From contig PHDR01000152.1 in assembly GCA_002841035.1 (NCBI GenBank), positions 1 to 6,979 of the forward strand: 6,979 nucleotides of DNA, read 5' to 3'. Origin of the DNA: Bacteroidetes bacterium HGW-Bacteroidetes-12. Its GTDB lineage: Bacteria > Bacteroidota > Bacteroidia > Flavobacteriales_E > Vicingaceae. A model generated the notes under the pieces. The model was not told the DNA's origin. It did not search any database and was given only the letters and a program-made list of their open reading frames with translations. How positions within the stretch are numbered: position 1 is the first letter of the stretch; each line of letters begins with the position of its first letter. This document shows positions 1 through 6,237 of this stretch, piece by piece. A program made the position numbers and the translations under genes.

Positions 1-99
1 CTGGTGGTCAATTTGAATTGGAAAGTGGTGGTCAGTTTGCTCCGAAATTGGTGGTCAATTTGCTCCGAAATTAGGTGGTCAATTTGACCGTTTTTTCCA
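1..99. mobile_element. Terminal end of an IS21-family-like insertion sequence (partial)
   Basis: Four copies of GGTGGTCARTTTG are spaced 23-24 bp apart, and the stretch closes with GACCGTTTTTTCCA at 86-99. Multiple internal terminal repeats, which serve as transposase (IstA) binding sites, and a terminal CA (TG on the other strand) are known traits of IS21-family ends. I place the boundary at 99/100 because the sequence from 100 onwards reads as conserved coding sequence of the next gene, while everything before it is repeat-derived. No istA or istB coding sequence is inside the window; the body of the element must lie to the left. Only one end is visible, so a target duplication cannot be tested. 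The family assignment rests on the repeat pattern. Confidence 0.72.
3..86 (+). repeat. Four direct 13-bp repeats, 23-24-bp period
   Basis: The copies are at 3-15, 27-39, 50-62 and 74-86. All read GGTGGTCAATTTG except the second, which has G for A (GGTGGTCAGTTTG). Copies 2 and 3 are both followed by CTCCGAAATT, so the repeat unit there extends to about 23 bp. The spacing is a little over two helical turns, placing the sites on nearly the same DNA face, as expected for transposase-binding repeats at an IS21-type end. Confidence 0.85.
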
Positions 100-1838
100 C
101 ATACGCCAACGATATTAACAATTGGGATGGAGGTTATGTCATTATTGGAGTAGAAGAAGACAATGGGAAAGCCAAGTTACCGCCTATTGGTTTACACGTT
201 CAAGAGTTGGATGCCATCCAGAAAAAATTGATTGAACTGTCTCATAAGTTAAGCCCTGTTTATATTCCAGTTTTTCAACCATATTTAATGAATGGAGAGC
301 ACATATTGGTTGTATTTGCCCCGGCTGGAGATAACAGACCCTACAAAGCTCCTATTAGTTTAAGCGAAAAAAGAACGGAAAGAGCAATGTACATTAAACG
401 AGGCTCGAAAACGGTAAAAGTAAAAGACGGTTCTGATGATGAGAGAAGACTAATTGAACTCACAGCACGTATCCCCTTTGATGACCGAATAAACCAAACA
501 GCCAAGTTAGATGATTTAAATTTACATTTGATCCAAAGCTATTTAAAAGAAGTGATGAGCTCCTTGTATGAAGAAAGCATGAAAATTCCATTCTCTGAAT
601 TATGCAGACATCTAATGATAGCTAAAGGTTCTGACGAACTATTGCGTCCTACAAATGCTGGGTTGCTGTTGTTTAATGAGCATCCCGAAAAATTCTTTTC
701 AGGAGCAAGAATTGATTTGGTTATTCATAAAAGTAAAGTCGGAAAAGACTATACCGAAAAGTTATTTACTGGATCTATCATACAGCAAATTAGGGATGTC
801 TTGCAATATTTCAAATCTACTATTATAGAAGAATTGGTAGTTAAATCAGCTAGGCAAGCAGAATCTATACGTTTCTTCAACTATCCCTTTCAGGCTATTG
901 AAGAAGCTGTAGTTAATGCGGTTTATCATAAAAGCTATGAACGGGAAAATCCGGTGGAGATTCAAATACATAAAGATAAAATTGAAATATTGAGTTTCCC
1001 TGGTCCTATGCCTCCCATAAATCAAGCTATGCTGAAAAAACAAAGAGTAGTAGCACGAGATTATAGAAATCGTAAAATAGGTGGGTTTTTAAAGGAGTTG
1101 AAACTTACAGAAGGTAGAGGAACAGGATTGCCCATTATTCATAGTAGTATGGAAGAAAACGGTTCACCACCGCCTGTTTTTGAGACGGATGAAAACAATG
1201 CTTATTTTTTGAGTATTATTCCGATTCATCCTTTAACGGAATCCATCTTAGGCTCTCGAAATAAATCGAAAGGAGACGAAGATAAAGCAAACATAATCAG
1301 CAGTTTAAACAAGATAAATACCTATCTTAGTCTCTCTGTCTCTGAATTGAGAGACAAAGACAGAGATGCTATTAAGGATAGGGTAAACACTTCAATTATT
1401 AAGGTTCTACAATATTGTAAAGAACCCAAATCAAGCGATGAAATATTTGAGAAAATCGGGCTTTACAAAAACACCAAAAATCATAATCATCATATAAAAC
1501 CTCTAATAGAGATTAATTGGCTGAACCAAACGATTCCCGACAAACCCACTAGCAAGTACCAAAAATATTACACTACTGATTTAGGTAAAAAATTACTTGC
1601 GATAATCTCAATAGACAGCAATTCAGGAATTAAAAGAATTCCGGTAGCGTCTTCAAATATTGCGGCTGTTGGCTATGACAAAGAAGTGCACATTTTAGAA
1701 ATAGAGTTTCATCACGGTGCGATTTATCAGTATGTTGATGTGCCGGAAAATGTGTTTGAAGAACTTATGAGTTCATCAGCAATGGGAAGCTATTTTTTGA
1801 ATGAAATAAAAAACAAATTTAAACACCAACAGAAATAA
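75..1838 (+). CDS. 5'-truncated AlbA_2 / GHKL-like ATPase / KTSC-domain protein, probably a pseudogene remnant
   Basis: This is the C-terminal bulk of an AlbA_2 (Schlafen-type, 'divergent AAA-4') ATP-binding protein. In order: an AlbA_2 part at about residues 9-130 (YANDINNWDGGYVIIGVEE at 10-28); a conserved middle region (TARIPFDDRIN); a GHKL-like ATPase region with EEAVVNAVYH around N281 and EGRGTG at 346-351; a winged-helix-like segment at about 430-510; and a KTSC domain at about 522-585 (VASSNIAAVGYD, then YQYVDVP). Full-length relatives begin some tens of residues earlier and contain an acidic EFK-type motif before the SAYAND block. Here that part is missing and the frame enters IS-end repeat sequence. 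A TAG stop at 72-74 sits just upstream, so the GTG at 75 lies inside the fourth repeat and is not a native start; the first in-frame ATG is residue 72 (288-290). The C-terminal half is intact, without frameshifts. Relatives are often found beside type I restriction-modification genes, but none is visible here. Domain calls are strong; activity is doubtful. Confidence 0.8.
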   Translation: MVNLTVFSTYANDINNWDGGYVIIGVEEDNGKAKLPPIGLHVQELDAIQKKLIELSHKLSPVYIPVFQPYLMNGEHILVVFAPAGDNRPYKAPISLSEKRTERAMYIKRGSKTVKVKDGSDDERRLIELTARIPFDDRINQTAKLDDLNLHLIQSYLKEVMSSLYEESMKIPFSELCRHLMIAKGSDELLRPTNAGLLLFNEHPEKFFSGARIDLVIHKSKVGKDYTEKLFTGSIIQQIRDVLQYFKSTIIEELVVKSARQAESIRFFNYPFQAIEEAVVNAVYHKSYERENPVEIQIHKDKIEILSFPGPMPPINQAMLKKQRVVARDYRNRKIGGFLKELKLTEGRGTGLPIIHSSMEENGSPPPVFETDENNAYFLSIIPIHPLTESILGSRNKSKGDEDKANIISSLNKINTYLSLSVSELRDKDRDAIKDRVNTSIIKVLQYCKEPKSSDEIFEKIGLYKNTKNHNHHIKPLIEINWLNQTIPDKPTSKYQKYYTTDLGKKLLAIISIDSNSGIKRIPVASSNIAAVGYDKEVHILEIEFHHGAIYQYVDVPENVFEELMSSSAMGSYFLNEIKNKFKHQQK

Positions 1839-1898
1839 AACTTGCGGATAGTATTTGGAAGAAGCTTTCGGCAAGGAAGCTAAATAAGAATAAATTTT

Positions 1899-2216
1899 AT
1901 GGATACAGACGATTTATCAATACCATCATATAATGGAATCATTGTAGAAGCAGAAAGGTTTAACCACGATTTGACGTTACAGTTTGGAGTGTTAGCTTCT
2001 GGTTGTAAAGATGATGGCGAATATTTGAATAAAGCGGAAGCCTTAATAAAAAAATGGCTTAATGAAGATGATATGTTCAATTTAGTTGAAGATATTTTCT
2101 TCGGTGAATCTGTGAATGAAAACGAATTCAAAAAAATATTAAACAAGCTATTATCCAATATTGCTGAAATCAGAAAGACTCCAATGGAACAACGTGAATA
2201 TGAAAATTGGGATTGA
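1899..2216 (+). CDS. Small acidic protein of unknown function, upstream partner of the primase-helicase
   Basis: I cannot assign a function to this 105-residue protein. It has a compact N-terminal motif, SYNGIIVEAERFNHDLTLQFG (residues 10-30), that looks like a conserved signature. The rest is predicted helical and acidic, with repeated Leu/Ile/Phe spacing (AEALIKKWL, FKKILNKLL). There is no signal peptide, membrane segment, zinc ligand set or nuclease motif. The ATG at 1899 is the first start of this frame and lies 60 bp after the preceding gene. The upstream sequence GAATAAATTTT has no proper Shine-Dalgarno, usual for Bacteroidota. Its stop lies 15 bp before the primase-helicase start, so the two are very likely co-transcribed. 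A role as accessory or regulatory subunit of the downstream enzyme is inference from position only. An overlapping minus-strand frame is a shadow. Confidence 0.8.
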   Translation: MDTDDLSIPSYNGIIVEAERFNHDLTLQFGVLASGCKDDGEYLNKAEALIKKWLNEDDMFNLVEDIFFGESVNENEFKKILNKLLSNIAEIRKTPMEQREYENWD

Positions 2217-2231
2217 GCAATATCACTGAAA

Positions 2232-5198
2232 ATGGTTTCAAATCCCGAAAATATAAACACATTCCACTCCCTTTTCAGAGGCAGAGAAGATGTTTTTGCT
2301 GTTCGTTGGGAAAAAGGAGATAAAAAAGGCTATATGCCTTCGTACTTTTATGATCCATATATGTACCGGGTACATAAAATGAAAGGCGGAACTTTTCAGA
2401 ATTATAAAGACAAATCCTATTTACCGCTAAACGATAATGAAATTGTAAAACATTTAAATGGTATTCAGCAAATTGGTGTTTATCCATTACTTCCAGATAA
2501 TACTTCGTTGTTTTTGGTTGCTGATTTCGACAAAAATAATTGGATAGCAGAAGCCAAAACTTTTCTCAACGCTTGTGAACAAAGAAATATATCGGCATAT
2601 TTAGAGCGTTCCCGTTCAGGAAATGGTGGACACGTTTGGATTTTCTTTGAACAACCTTATCCAGCCATAAGAAGCAGAAAAATTTTCATTTCCATATTGG
2701 AGCAGTCAGGCATATTTTCATTGTTCGATAAAAGCTCAAGTTTTGACCGATTGTTTCCCAACCAAGATTTTCTTTCTGATAAAGGTCTTGGAAACTTAAT
2801 TGCACTTCCTCTATTCAAAACTACTTTAGAGCAAGGCAATAGCTGTTTTATTGATCCAAAAACGCTAAAACCAATTATCGATCAGTGGCATTTTCTGCAA
2901 AATATAAAAAGAGTGCATGCTTCTGCACTTGATAATTTATATCAGGATTTTTCAACCACCAACAAACCTGTTTTTCAAAAAAAAGAAATAGGAAAGATGA
3001 TTATTTCATTAGAAAATATGGTGACTTTAAGTAGGGATGAAATGACAACTCCATTGATAAATTTCCTGAAAGAAGAATTGAATTTTGCCAATTCCGAATT
3101 TATCATTAAGAAGAAAATGGGTAAAAAAACTTTTGGAACTGAACGCTTTTTCAAATTAGTGGAAGAAACTGAAAACGAAGTAATCATTCCGAGAGGATTT
3201 ATTGGAAAACTAATTCGATTTTGTAGAGAAAATCAAATTGAACACAATTTGTTGGATAAAAGAAAGAAAAAGGATTGTGTTTCATTTTCATTTTCATTTA
3301 ATGCTCAATTGCGAGACCATCAAAAACAAGCCCTCAAAATTATTTCTAAAAAAGATTTTGGCGTAATTGTAGCGCCTCCCAGTTCGGGGAAAACAATTAT
3401 AGGATTAAAAATTATTGCCGAAAAACAGCAACCTGCCTTAATTATTGTTCATCGCAAGCAATTGGTTGAACAGTGGATAGAAAGAATTGAAACTTTTTTG
3501 GGTATCCCGAAAAGTGAAATCGGTAAAATTGGTCAAGGTAAAAACAAAATTGGGAATAGGATTACAGTCGCCACTATTCAGAGTTTACCAAAGCAGATTG
3601 AGAATATTGAAACAGCATTTGGTACAATAATTATTGATGAATGTCATCATATTCCTGCTGAAACTTTTAGAAATACCATTGAAAAACTACACACTTTTTA
3701 TTTGTATGGACTAACTGCAACACCATTCAGAAAGTTCAGCGACGGAAAGTTGATTTTTACACATATCGGGGAAATTATTGCAACGATAAAACCAAATGAA
3801 ATTGAATCATTCAAGCAAGCAAAAATTGTAATTCACAATACAGAACTTGATGTCCCTTACAATTCCAAAACAGATAGTTTTGAAACACTTTCAAAAATTT
3901 TAATTCACGATTCTACAAGAAATAAACTTATTTTAAAAGATGTGAAAAGAGAATTAAATGCAGGTAAAAAAGTTGTTATCATTACAGAAAGAAAGGAACA
4001 TATAGATTCGCTTAATCAGTTTTTGAAACAATCTTATGAAGTGGTTACGCTTAGTGGAGAGGATTCTGAAAACAACAGAAAATCTAAATGGCAAATTCTG
4101 AATGAAGGAAACTTTCAAGCACTAATTACAACGGGGCAATATTTTGGGGAGGGAACGGATTTACAAAGTATAAATTGCCTTTTTCTGGTTTATCCTTTCT
4201 CATTTGAAGGGAAATTAATTCAATACATTGGCAGAGTTCAGCGTTCAGAAATTTCACCTATTATTTATGACTACAGAGATTATAGAATAAATTACCTGAA
4301 TAAACTCTTTTTAAAACGGAACACTTACTATCGCAAAATAAATAAACAAGCTACCTTGTTTGATGAACCAACAGAGGATAAGCCTGTTTCAAGCGACATC
4401 AAAACCATAGAAAAAACGATTAAAATACAGATTGAAGAACTTGAATTTGGGTATGGCGTTGTTTCTTTCAACTATCTGATTGGCGAGATGAATACTGCCC
4501 TTGAGTTTGAAATAGAAAATTTGGAAGTAAGACCAGAATTTGATGTATTGAAACCCTATTTTTCAAAAACATTAAAATCAAAAAACATAAGTGTTGATAT
4601 TTTCGCCGAATTTGAATACGGGAAATTAGTTTCGCAATTGGCCAATTCACTTGATATTGAAAAAATCAATCAAGAAGTGGTTGAAAGCGTAAAATTCCAA
4701 TTCATAACAAAAAATGTATTGGGCAAATTAGCTACAACAAAAGAAAACTTATTAACCATAAACGAATTAGAAAATCAAAATCTTTACATTGACGGAGCTA
4801 TACTATTGGAAGATATTTTAAAAACCAAAAACTTTAAACATTCGCAAAATATTAGGTATTTAGCAGACAAGCACCAAAGCAATCTTATGAAAATCAGATT
4901 TGTATTAAGTCCCTTTTCATTTGTATTTCTTTTGTCAGGAGAACAACAATATCATATCGTATTGGAAACACTAGACACAGAAGAAGCTACCTATCTGTGG
5001 CATACTGATAAAAGCAAACAAAAGCTTATAGACAAAGTAAAAGAGATTGATTCGCAACTCAATATTATTCGCAACAAAGGAAGACAAGTGTTCTTAGAAA
5101 CAAATCCGAATAACTTTTCTAAAATTATTCACGATTATTCAGACAACAAAAAAGGATTTATTATTTGGAAAGATATGTTGGAAGAAAGAATTACATAA
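2232..5198 (+). CDS. TOTE-type archaeo-eukaryotic primase fused to an XPB-like SF2 helicase
   Basis: This 988-residue protein probably acts on nucleic acid in the cytoplasm in a conflict (defence) role. The N-terminal TOTE-type AEP domain (about 10-215) has the acidic metal-binding pair in VADFDKNN (D98, D100), the histidine motif SGNGGHVWIFF (H134), a third acidic motif around FDRLFPNQD (172-179), then GLGNLIALPLF. A linker resembling the XPB-type N-terminal module (about 250-350) leads to an SF2 helicase: Q-like LRDHQ (360-364), Walker A APPSSGKT (381-388), IVHRKQLVEQW (H407), DEAH-like DECHH (469-473), LTATP (494-498), motif V GEGTD (639-643) and motif VI QYIGRVQR (664-671). Every catalytic motif is intact. 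After TLFDEP (708-713), about 275 residues match no domain I recognise, and I see no HKD, PD-(D/E)XK or HNH nuclease motif. The ATG at 2232 follows the small upstream gene by 15 bp and gives a sensible family N-terminus. Polymerase/primase and helicase activities are family inference. Confidence 0.9.
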   Translation: MVSNPENINTFHSLFRGREDVFAVRWEKGDKKGYMPSYFYDPYMYRVHKMKGGTFQNYKDKSYLPLNDNEIVKHLNGIQQIGVYPLLPDNTSLFLVADFDKNNWIAEAKTFLNACEQRNISAYLERSRSGNGGHVWIFFEQPYPAIRSRKIFISILEQSGIFSLFDKSSSFDRLFPNQDFLSDKGLGNLIALPLFKTTLEQGNSCFIDPKTLKPIIDQWHFLQNIKRVHASALDNLYQDFSTTNKPVFQKKEIGKMIISLENMVTLSRDEMTTPLINFLKEELNFANSEFIIKKKMGKKTFGTERFFKLVEETENEVIIPRGFIGKLIRFCRENQIEHNLLDKRKKKDCVSFSFSFNAQLRDHQKQALKIISKKDFGVIVAPPSSGKTIIGLKIIAEKQQPALIIVHRKQLVEQWIERIETFLGIPKSEIGKIGQGKNKIGNRITVATIQSLPKQIENIETAFGTIIIDECHHIPAETFRNTIEKLHTFYLYGLTATPFRKFSDGKLIFTHIGEIIATIKPNEIESFKQAKIVIHNTELDVPYNSKTDSFETLSKILIHDSTRNKLILKDVKRELNAGKKVVIITERKEHIDSLNQFLKQSYEVVTLSGEDSENNRKSKWQILNEGNFQALITTGQYFGEGTDLQSINCLFLVYPFSFEGKLIQYIGRVQRSEISPIIYDYRDYRINYLNKLFLKRNTYYRKINKQATLFDEPTEDKPVSSDIKTIEKTIKIQIEELEFGYGVVSFNYLIGEMNTALEFEIENLEVRPEFDVLKPYFSKTLKSKNISVDIFAEFEYGKLVSQLANSLDIEKINQEVVESVKFQFITKNVLGKLATTKENLLTINELENQNLYIDGAILLEDILKTKNFKHSQNIRYLADKHQSNLMKIRFVLSPFSFVFLLSGEQQYHIVLETLDTEEATYLWHTDKSKQKLIDKVKEIDSQLNIIRNKGRQVFLETNPNNFSKIIHDYSDNKKGFIIWKDMLEERIT

Positions 5199-5234
5199 CC
5201 CAAAAGCACAAACGCACACATTTACAAGCCACGT
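5199..5234. other. CA-rich spacer between primase-helicase and 254-aa gene
   Basis: The 36-base gap is strikingly rich in C and A on the + strand (for example AAAAGCACAAACGCACACA) and poor in G and T, unlike the surrounding AT-rich genes. No TAnnTTTG promoter box, Shine-Dalgarno or terminator hairpin is visible, so read-through from the upstream gene is the simplest view. It could be a copy of a dispersed intergenic repeat or a junction scar; the sequence alone does not decide. Confidence 0.4.
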
Positions 5235-5999
5235 ATGACCGAAATTAGCAAAAAAGAAATTATTAATAGTCTAACAAAATCAGCATTTAGTATGATTCCA
5301 TTTGCTGGTCAAGCATTAAATGAATTGGTTTTTGAATATAATGGTAGATTAAAACAAAAGAGGTTAAACAATTTTATCGAAGTTCTATCCGATTATTTTG
5401 TGCAAAATAGAGATATCAATCTTAAGAATATTAAAACTGATGATTTTAATGATTTATTTGAATCGATATTAAGAAAAGTTGTAACCACAAAATCAGATTT
5501 CAAATTAAAAAGATTCAAAAAAATTTTAGTAAAAGAGTTGAATAATCCTTCTAAAGAAACAGAACTCATTTCATTATATTTAGATTTAATTAGCTCACTC
5601 TCAGAAGAGGAATTAAGAGTTTTATATAATCACAGGCATTTTGATAGTATATATGAAAATGAACTAATTAAAAGAGCTGAACTTTATCAAAATTTGAATA
5701 ATCCATCGATAAATGAAAATCAAGAAATTGATAAATTAGGGAGAGAAATATATAAAAATTCTAATATAAGCTTCAAAGATGAAATTAGTAGGATTACTCA
5801 CAAACATAAATATTTAAAGAAATACAGGAAAGCAGAAAGCCATAAATTGGATGAACAAAAGTTTCTTTTTTATAAACAGCGATTATTTTCAAAAGGACTT
5901 TTGACAGATCACGGAATAGGAAAATATAATTATATTCCATTTGATCAAATGCAAATAACTGAATTTGGAAAAAGATTTATTGAATTTATAAAATCTTAG
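5235..5999 (+). CDS. Uncharacterised 254-aa helical protein, possible effector or partner of the cassette
   Basis: I do not recognise this protein. It is strongly charged, Lys/Asn/Glu-rich and predicted mostly helical. Near the N-terminus is a short hydrophobic stretch, AFSMIPFAGQALNEL (17-31), with a Pro-x-x-Gly turn; it is too short and broken for a confident membrane segment but resembles N-terminal helices of some defence-associated proteins. The middle (about 35-160) is helical. The C-terminus, GLLTDHGIG (221-229) followed by QITEFGKRFIEFI (240-252), resembles a winged-helix-like tail of the kind seen in DUF4393/Abi-alpha-type proteins, but this is only a pattern resemblance. The codons are visibly more A/T-rich than those of the primase-helicase gene, hinting at separate acquisition. 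The ATG at 5235 is the first start in frame and has no clear Shine-Dalgarno. It lies 36 bp after the upstream stop, on the same strand, so probably in the same operon. A frame with no internal stop over 254 codons at this AT content supports a real gene. Confidence 0.78.
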   Translation: MTEISKKEIINSLTKSAFSMIPFAGQALNELVFEYNGRLKQKRLNNFIEVLSDYFVQNRDINLKNIKTDDFNDLFESILRKVVTTKSDFKLKRFKKILVKELNNPSKETELISLYLDLISSLSEEELRVLYNHRHFDSIYENELIKRAELYQNLNNPSINENQEIDKLGREIYKNSNISFKDEISRITHKHKYLKKYRKAESHKLDEQKFLFYKQRLFSKGLLTDHGIGKYNYIPFDQMQITEFGKRFIEFIKS

Positions 6000-6179
6000 A
6001 ACTGACAAAACTACAAGTAACACCTCATAAAATTTATACTTATATTTAAACTAAATAATGAACTAATAATCATTCAATAAAATTAGTGCTACGGCGGAAA
6101 AATCTTTGATTTATAGGTTGTACGAATCATAATGCAAAAACCTTTACCTAACATATCGAAAAAAAGGATAAATATTTGG

Positions 6180-6227
6180 TTTTTAGTTGACAATTTCATA
6201 AATTTATGTAACTTTGTCAACCAAAAA
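6180..6227. promoter_or_regulatory. Nested inverted-repeat operator, likely autoregulatory site of the XRE repressor
   Basis: The outer arms TTTTTAGTTGACAA (6180-6193) and TTGTCAACCAAAAA (6214-6227) are inverted repeats matching at 13 of 14 positions, with a single mismatch at 6185/6222. Between them lies a perfect 12-bp palindrome, CATAAATTTATG (6197-6208), centred one base off the outer axis. The left arm covers the -33 TTGACA; the right arm overlaps the TTTG of the -7 box and the likely transcription start. A protein dimer bound here would block RNA polymerase. The adjacent gene encodes a XRE-type DNA-binding protein, so it is the natural candidate ligand. Confidence 0.7.
6187..6216 (+). 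promoter_or_regulatory. Bacteroidota-type promoter of the XRE-ImmA gene
   Basis: TTGACA at 6187-6192 contains the -33 TTG, and TAACTTTG at 6209-6216 is an exact match to the Bacteroidota -7 consensus TAnnTTTG. The spacer between TTG and the -7 box is 19 nt, within the known range. A start about 6-8 nt after the box falls near 6222-6224, giving a leader of about 15 nt before the ATG at 6238. The leader is A-rich without a Shine-Dalgarno, as is usual in this phylum. Confidence 0.75.
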
Positions 6228-6237
6228 GAATTGAATT

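Larger units (their letters stand above)
6000..6237. other. Intergenic region carrying the promoter and operator of the XRE-ImmA gene
   Basis: No gene is seen in these 238 bases. The first 85 or so are very AT-rich, with only a weak 5-bp hairpin (AATGA at 6057-6061, TCATT at 6070-6074) and no U-tract, so no convincing terminator for the 254-aa gene. A patch at about 6088-6145 (GTGCTACGGCGG, later GGTTGTACGAATCATAATGC) is richer in G and C and looks unlike the flanks; its nature is unknown. The last 60 bases hold the promoter and nested inverted repeat described separately. Confidence 0.6.

Noticed and set aside
1..99. CRISPR-like array from the evenly spaced repeats at the left edge
   Set aside because: Repeats are only 13 bp with 10-11-bp gaps that are themselves partly repeated, and they end in an IS-type terminus; there are no cas genes.
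1338..1355. GTCTCT-GAATTG-AGAGAC inverted repeat
   Set aside because: It lies inside conserved coding sequence (SVSELRDKD) and the 6-bp arms are explained by codon content.
1863..1881. Hairpin AGCTTTC-GGCAA-GGAAGCT just before the 105-aa gene, as a possible terminator
   Set aside because: It is only a 7-bp stem with one G-U pair and is followed by AAATAAG rather than a U-tract on either strand. It ends 17 bases before the ATG, so at most it could modestly affect translation.
1839..1890. Possible leftover coding sequence (reads LADSIWKK in one frame and EEAFGKEAK then stop in another), suggesting a frameshifted gene tail
   Set aside because: Too short to distinguish from chance, and the KTSC domain upstream already ends normally at 1838.
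1880..2260. Minus-strand 126-codon frame opposite the 105-aa gene
   Set aside because: Low-complexity Ser/Phe/Leu composition typical of an antisense shadow; the + strand frame has operon spacing and a conserved-looking motif.
2979..2987. Run of eight A within the primase-helicase gene as a possible frameshift site
   Set aside because: The reading frame is continuous through it, and A-runs are expected in AT-rich lysine codons.
3281..3298. Three tandem TTCATT units, considered as a phase-variation repeat
   Set aside because: The unit is 6 bp, so copy-number change would not shift the frame, and three copies are too few for slippage; it encodes an FSFSF stretch.
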